A DNA stretch of 51,506 nt. Origin: JAXMHN01 sp964578605 (lineage in GTDB: Bacteria > Verrucomicrobiota > Verrucomicrobiia > Limisphaerales > SIBE01). This document shows, piece after piece, positions 49,468 to 51,506 of the stretch. Below the pieces are notes generated by a model that was not told where the DNA came from, did no database searches, and saw nothing but the letters and a program-made list of their open reading frames with translations. Location of the stretch: the NCBI GenBank assembly GCA_964578605.1, contig CAZODO010000036.1, positions 1-51,506 of the forward strand. Reading direction: 5' to 3'. Position numbers and translations under genes: made by a program. Each line of letters opens with the position of its first letter. Positions within the stretch are counted from its first letter, which is position 1.

Positions 49468-51330
49468 TCAGAGCATCTCCAATCCTTCGTTCTCCAGGAA
49501 GCCCTGCAACTGCCGGATGCGAGTGGGGTGGCGCATCTTGCGCAAGGCCTTGGCTTCGATCTGTCGAATGCGTTCCCGGGTCACCTTGAACTGCTTTCCA
49601 ACTTCCTCGAGGGTGCGTGAATATCCGTCCCCCAGACCGAACCGCAACTCCAGCACCTTCCGTTCGCGCTCCGTGAGGCTGGTAAGAACGTCCCCCAGCT
49701 TGTCCTTGAGCAAGCTGTAGCTGGTCATGTCCGACGGGTTTTCCGCCGACTTGTCTTCAATGAAATCCCCGAAATTGGTATCTTCGCTATCGCCGACCGG
49801 CGATTGGAGCGAGATGGGCTGCTGGGCCATTTTGAGGACCGCGCGCACTCGTTCCACGGGCATTTGCATCTCGTCGGCAATCTCCTCCGACGTCGCTTCG
49901 CGTCCGAAATCCTGGACGAGCTGCTTCTGGACGCGCATGAGCTTGTTGATCGTTTCGATCATGTGCACGGGAATGCGAATCGTCCGGGCCTGGTCAGCGA
50001 TGGACCGGGTGATGGCCTGGCGAATCCACCAAGTGGCATAGGTGGAAAACTTGTAGCCGCGGCGATACTCGAACTTCTCCACCGCTTTCATGAGCCCCAT
50101 GTTGCCTTCCTGGATCAGGTCCAGGAAGGAGAGGCCTCGATTGGTGTATTTCTTGGCAATCGAAATCACCAGGCGCAAGTTCGCCTCCACCATTTCCGTC
50201 TTGGCCTGCAGCGCTTTCCGGGTGAAATGCTGGAGCTGTTTGTAAGCCTCCAAATATTGCTGGCAGGGCATCCGCACAAATTCTTCCAGGGCCTTCACCT
50301 TCCGCTCTTCCGCCTGGACGATCGTCTGCTGGTGGGGAGATTTCCGCTGCTGGTTGGAATCCTGAATGTTCCGCAGGCTCACGAGGATTTTGTCCTGGAT
50401 GTTATCGGCGACCAGGGCCATTTCTTCGATCACCTTCTGCTTGTAATAGAACCGCGGAAACATCCGCTGGAGCTTCTGATCTCCCTTCTGGAATTCGGTT
50501 TGGCACCGGGCGCGCTTGGCCTTGCTCACCGCGGTTTGCCACCGGGCGTACCGGTCGTCGACGGCCTGGTCCATCGCCCGCACCTCCTTGACGAGTTTCC
50601 GCAGGGCTTTGAGGTGCTTTTCGCGGCCTTCGATCTTCTTGTCGAGGATCACGCGGTCAAAACGTTCTTTGGGCGGCTCCGAGATCAGCTTTTCCGCCAG
50701 GGCGATATGTTCCTTCCCCGAAAACCCAAAGCTGTAAATGATGCGCTTGACTTCGTTTTCCGCATCCTCGATCCGCTTGGAAATCTCCACCTCTTGCTCG
50801 CGCGTCAGCAAAGGCACCTGGCCCATCTGCTTGAGGTACATCCGGACCGGATCGTCCAGGATATCCAGCCGGCTTTTCTCGTCCTCCTCTTCGGGTTCCG
50901 GCTGCTTGACGCGGTCCACCTCGGCCTGGTCGACAATCTCGACTTCCAGGTTGCGAAGCTTGATGTAAATCTCGTCCAGTTCGTCGGGGGTAACGATGGT
51001 CTCCGGAAGAGCGTCATTGATGTCGCTATAGGTCAGGTATCCCTGCTCCTGGGCCAATCGAACCAGCTCTCTGATCTTCTCGGCCAGGTCCAGACTGCCG
51101 GGAAGTCCTTCGGGAGGGCCGGCGGGAGCCCCATTCTTCGACGCATGCTTGCTGGCAGGAGCGCCGTTTTTCGGAGTTGGCTGAGAGGGAACTAACTTAG
51201 ACACAGACGGGCAGTGGGTTGATTTGTGGCGGGAAGGCGTATGCGGCTTTTTTGACCTCAGGCGGCCCGAGTGAGGGGCCTTCTTTTTGCCAGCTTTGAC
51301 GGCTGACTTTCGCGCCTTCAGTTTGGCCAT
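49468..51330 (-). CDS. rpoD: Primary sigma factor RpoD
   Basis: This encodes 620 residues. A Lys-rich N-terminal tail (about 1-75, many Lys/Ala/Pro) precedes region 1.1 (IRELVRLAQEQGYLTYSDINDALPE). Region 1.2 has DPVRMYLKQMGQVPLLTREQEVEISKRIE, followed by a long helical non-conserved insert. Region 2 is canonical (EANLRLVISIAKKY, LDLIQEGNMGLMKAVEKFEYRRGYKFSTYATWWIRQAI), and region 4.2 ends with VTRERIRQIEAKALRKMRHP. ATG 51330 (MAKLKARKSA) is chosen; the frame stays open to 51462, through the promoter and into the inverted repeat, but has no domain there. This is the housekeeping sigma factor expected to read the promoters annotated here. Confidence 0.96.
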   Translation of the reverse strand: MAKLKARKSAVKAGKKKAPHSGRLRSKKPHTPSRHKSTHCPSVSKLVPSQPTPKNGAPASKHASKNGAPAGPPEGLPGSLDLAEKIRELVRLAQEQGYLTYSDINDALPETIVTPDELDEIYIKLRNLEVEIVDQAEVDRVKQPEPEEEDEKSRLDILDDPVRMYLKQMGQVPLLTREQEVEISKRIEDAENEVKRIIYSFGFSGKEHIALAEKLISEPPKERFDRVILDKKIEGREKHLKALRKLVKEVRAMDQAVDDRYARWQTAVSKAKRARCQTEFQKGDQKLQRMFPRFYYKQKVIEEMALVADNIQDKILVSLRNIQDSNQQRKSPHQQTIVQAEERKVKALEEFVRMPCQQYLEAYKQLQHFTRKALQAKTEMVEANLRLVISIAKKYTNRGLSFLDLIQEGNMGLMKAVEKFEYRRGYKFSTYATWWIRQAITRSIADQARTIRIPVHMIETINKLMRVQKQLVQDFGREATSEEIADEMQMPVERVRAVLKMAQQPISLQSPVGDSEDTNFGDFIEDKSAENPSDMTSYSLLKDKLGDVLTSLTERERKVLELRFGLGDGYSRTLEEVGKQFKVTRERIRQIEAKALRKMRHPTRIRQLQGFLENEGLEML

Positions 51331-51395
51331 ACCTGATGGATGATCACTGCAATTTGAAAACTGGCAACAAAATAGCCGTACAAAATCGCCAGCAA

Positions 51396-51423
51396 ATAAT
51401 GAGGATGACCTCTGGAGAGTCAA
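51396..51423 (-). promoter_or_regulatory. rpoD promoter candidate
   Basis: On the minus strand TTGACT (51423-51418) and CATTAT (51401-51396) are 16 bases apart. The transcript would start about 60 bases upstream of ATG 51330. Confidence 0.45.
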
Positions 51424-51449
51424 GCGGGTAAACCCCTTTTCACGCCTGA

Positions 51450-51500
51450 AGCAGGGCTGCACGGAGGTGGGCGAGAGCTGATTGGAGAGGAAAGGGTTAA
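51450..51500. repeat. Right copy of 51-bp inverted repeat
   Basis: This is the reverse complement of bases 1-51 with no mismatch. It lies 26 bases upstream of the predicted rpoD -35 box; six further bases follow it before the window ends. Confidence 0.95.
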
Positions 51501-51506
51501 CGAATG

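Noticed and set aside
1..51506. Linear phage or plasmid with terminal inverted repeats
   Set aside because: The content is core chromosomal (rpoD, rplM-rpsI, arg genes, glnA, asd); no replication or structural phage genes.

Overview
The window is GC-rich chromosomal DNA from a bacterium. It most resembles a member of the Verrucomicrobiota, probably the Limisphaerales/Pedosphaera side. I infer this from three things: the gene order rplM-rpsI-argC-argJ-argB-(methyltransferase)-argD; very large secreted LamG and beta-helix proteins ending in a short beta-rich domain (FYR/FFR terminus); and multi-period short tandem repeats in the spacers. I see no tRNA, rRNA or CRISPR array. The taxonomic call is an inference from gene content, not from a marker search.

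Layout. 1-4.2 kb is a nitrogen module: PII protein, ammonium channel and glutamine synthetase I. 4.7-13.2 kb holds glycogen metabolism on opposite strands (glucan phosphorylase on +, branching enzyme on -). Downstream of glgB on the minus strand lie a ClpX-like unfoldase without a zinc domain, two RNA-methyltransferase-like proteins and a half rhodanese domain. 13.6-20.3 kb is rplM-rpsI followed by argC, argJ, argB, an O-methyltransferase and argD. 20.4-27.5 kb is mixed metabolism: an FmdB zinc ribbon, a secreted gluzincin-like protein without its zinc site, a lysine 2,3-aminomutase, an amidohydrolase, a DUF6941-like protein, class II fructose-bisphosphate aldolase and an HD hydrolase. 27.9-30.4 kb is a mobile patch: a DruA-like (DUF4338) gene overlapping a truncated IS66-type transposase, then a REP-associated tyrosine transposase flanked by REP-like hairpins. 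30.8-31.8 kb is asd. 32-44.2 kb is a secreted-protein island: an LEA2-like lipoprotein, a three-repeat LamG/Ig protein, a decayed GH62 arabinofuranosidase, a 1054-residue beta-helix protein and a 1586-residue beta-helix/Kelch protein. 44.2-51.3 kb holds an NtrC-type regulator, a small unknown protein, ispF, a Tat-exported aldo/keto-reductase-like protein, a zinc-ribbon lipoprotein, a histidine kinase and rpoD.

The strongest non-gene signal is a family of intergenic tandem repeats with an 11-bp period. At two loci (4441-4511, behind glnA, and 31780-31872, behind asd) the 11-mers form mirror-image arms around a short hairpin. Other spacers carry 11-, 9-, 7- and 6-bp period arrays. Several well-formed promoters share a 16-bp spacer. 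Those of kamA and asd sit so close to the ATG that the mRNAs should be leaderless or nearly so. The two ends of the window carry a perfect 51-bp inverted repeat, which may be a real dispersed repeat or an assembly-end effect.
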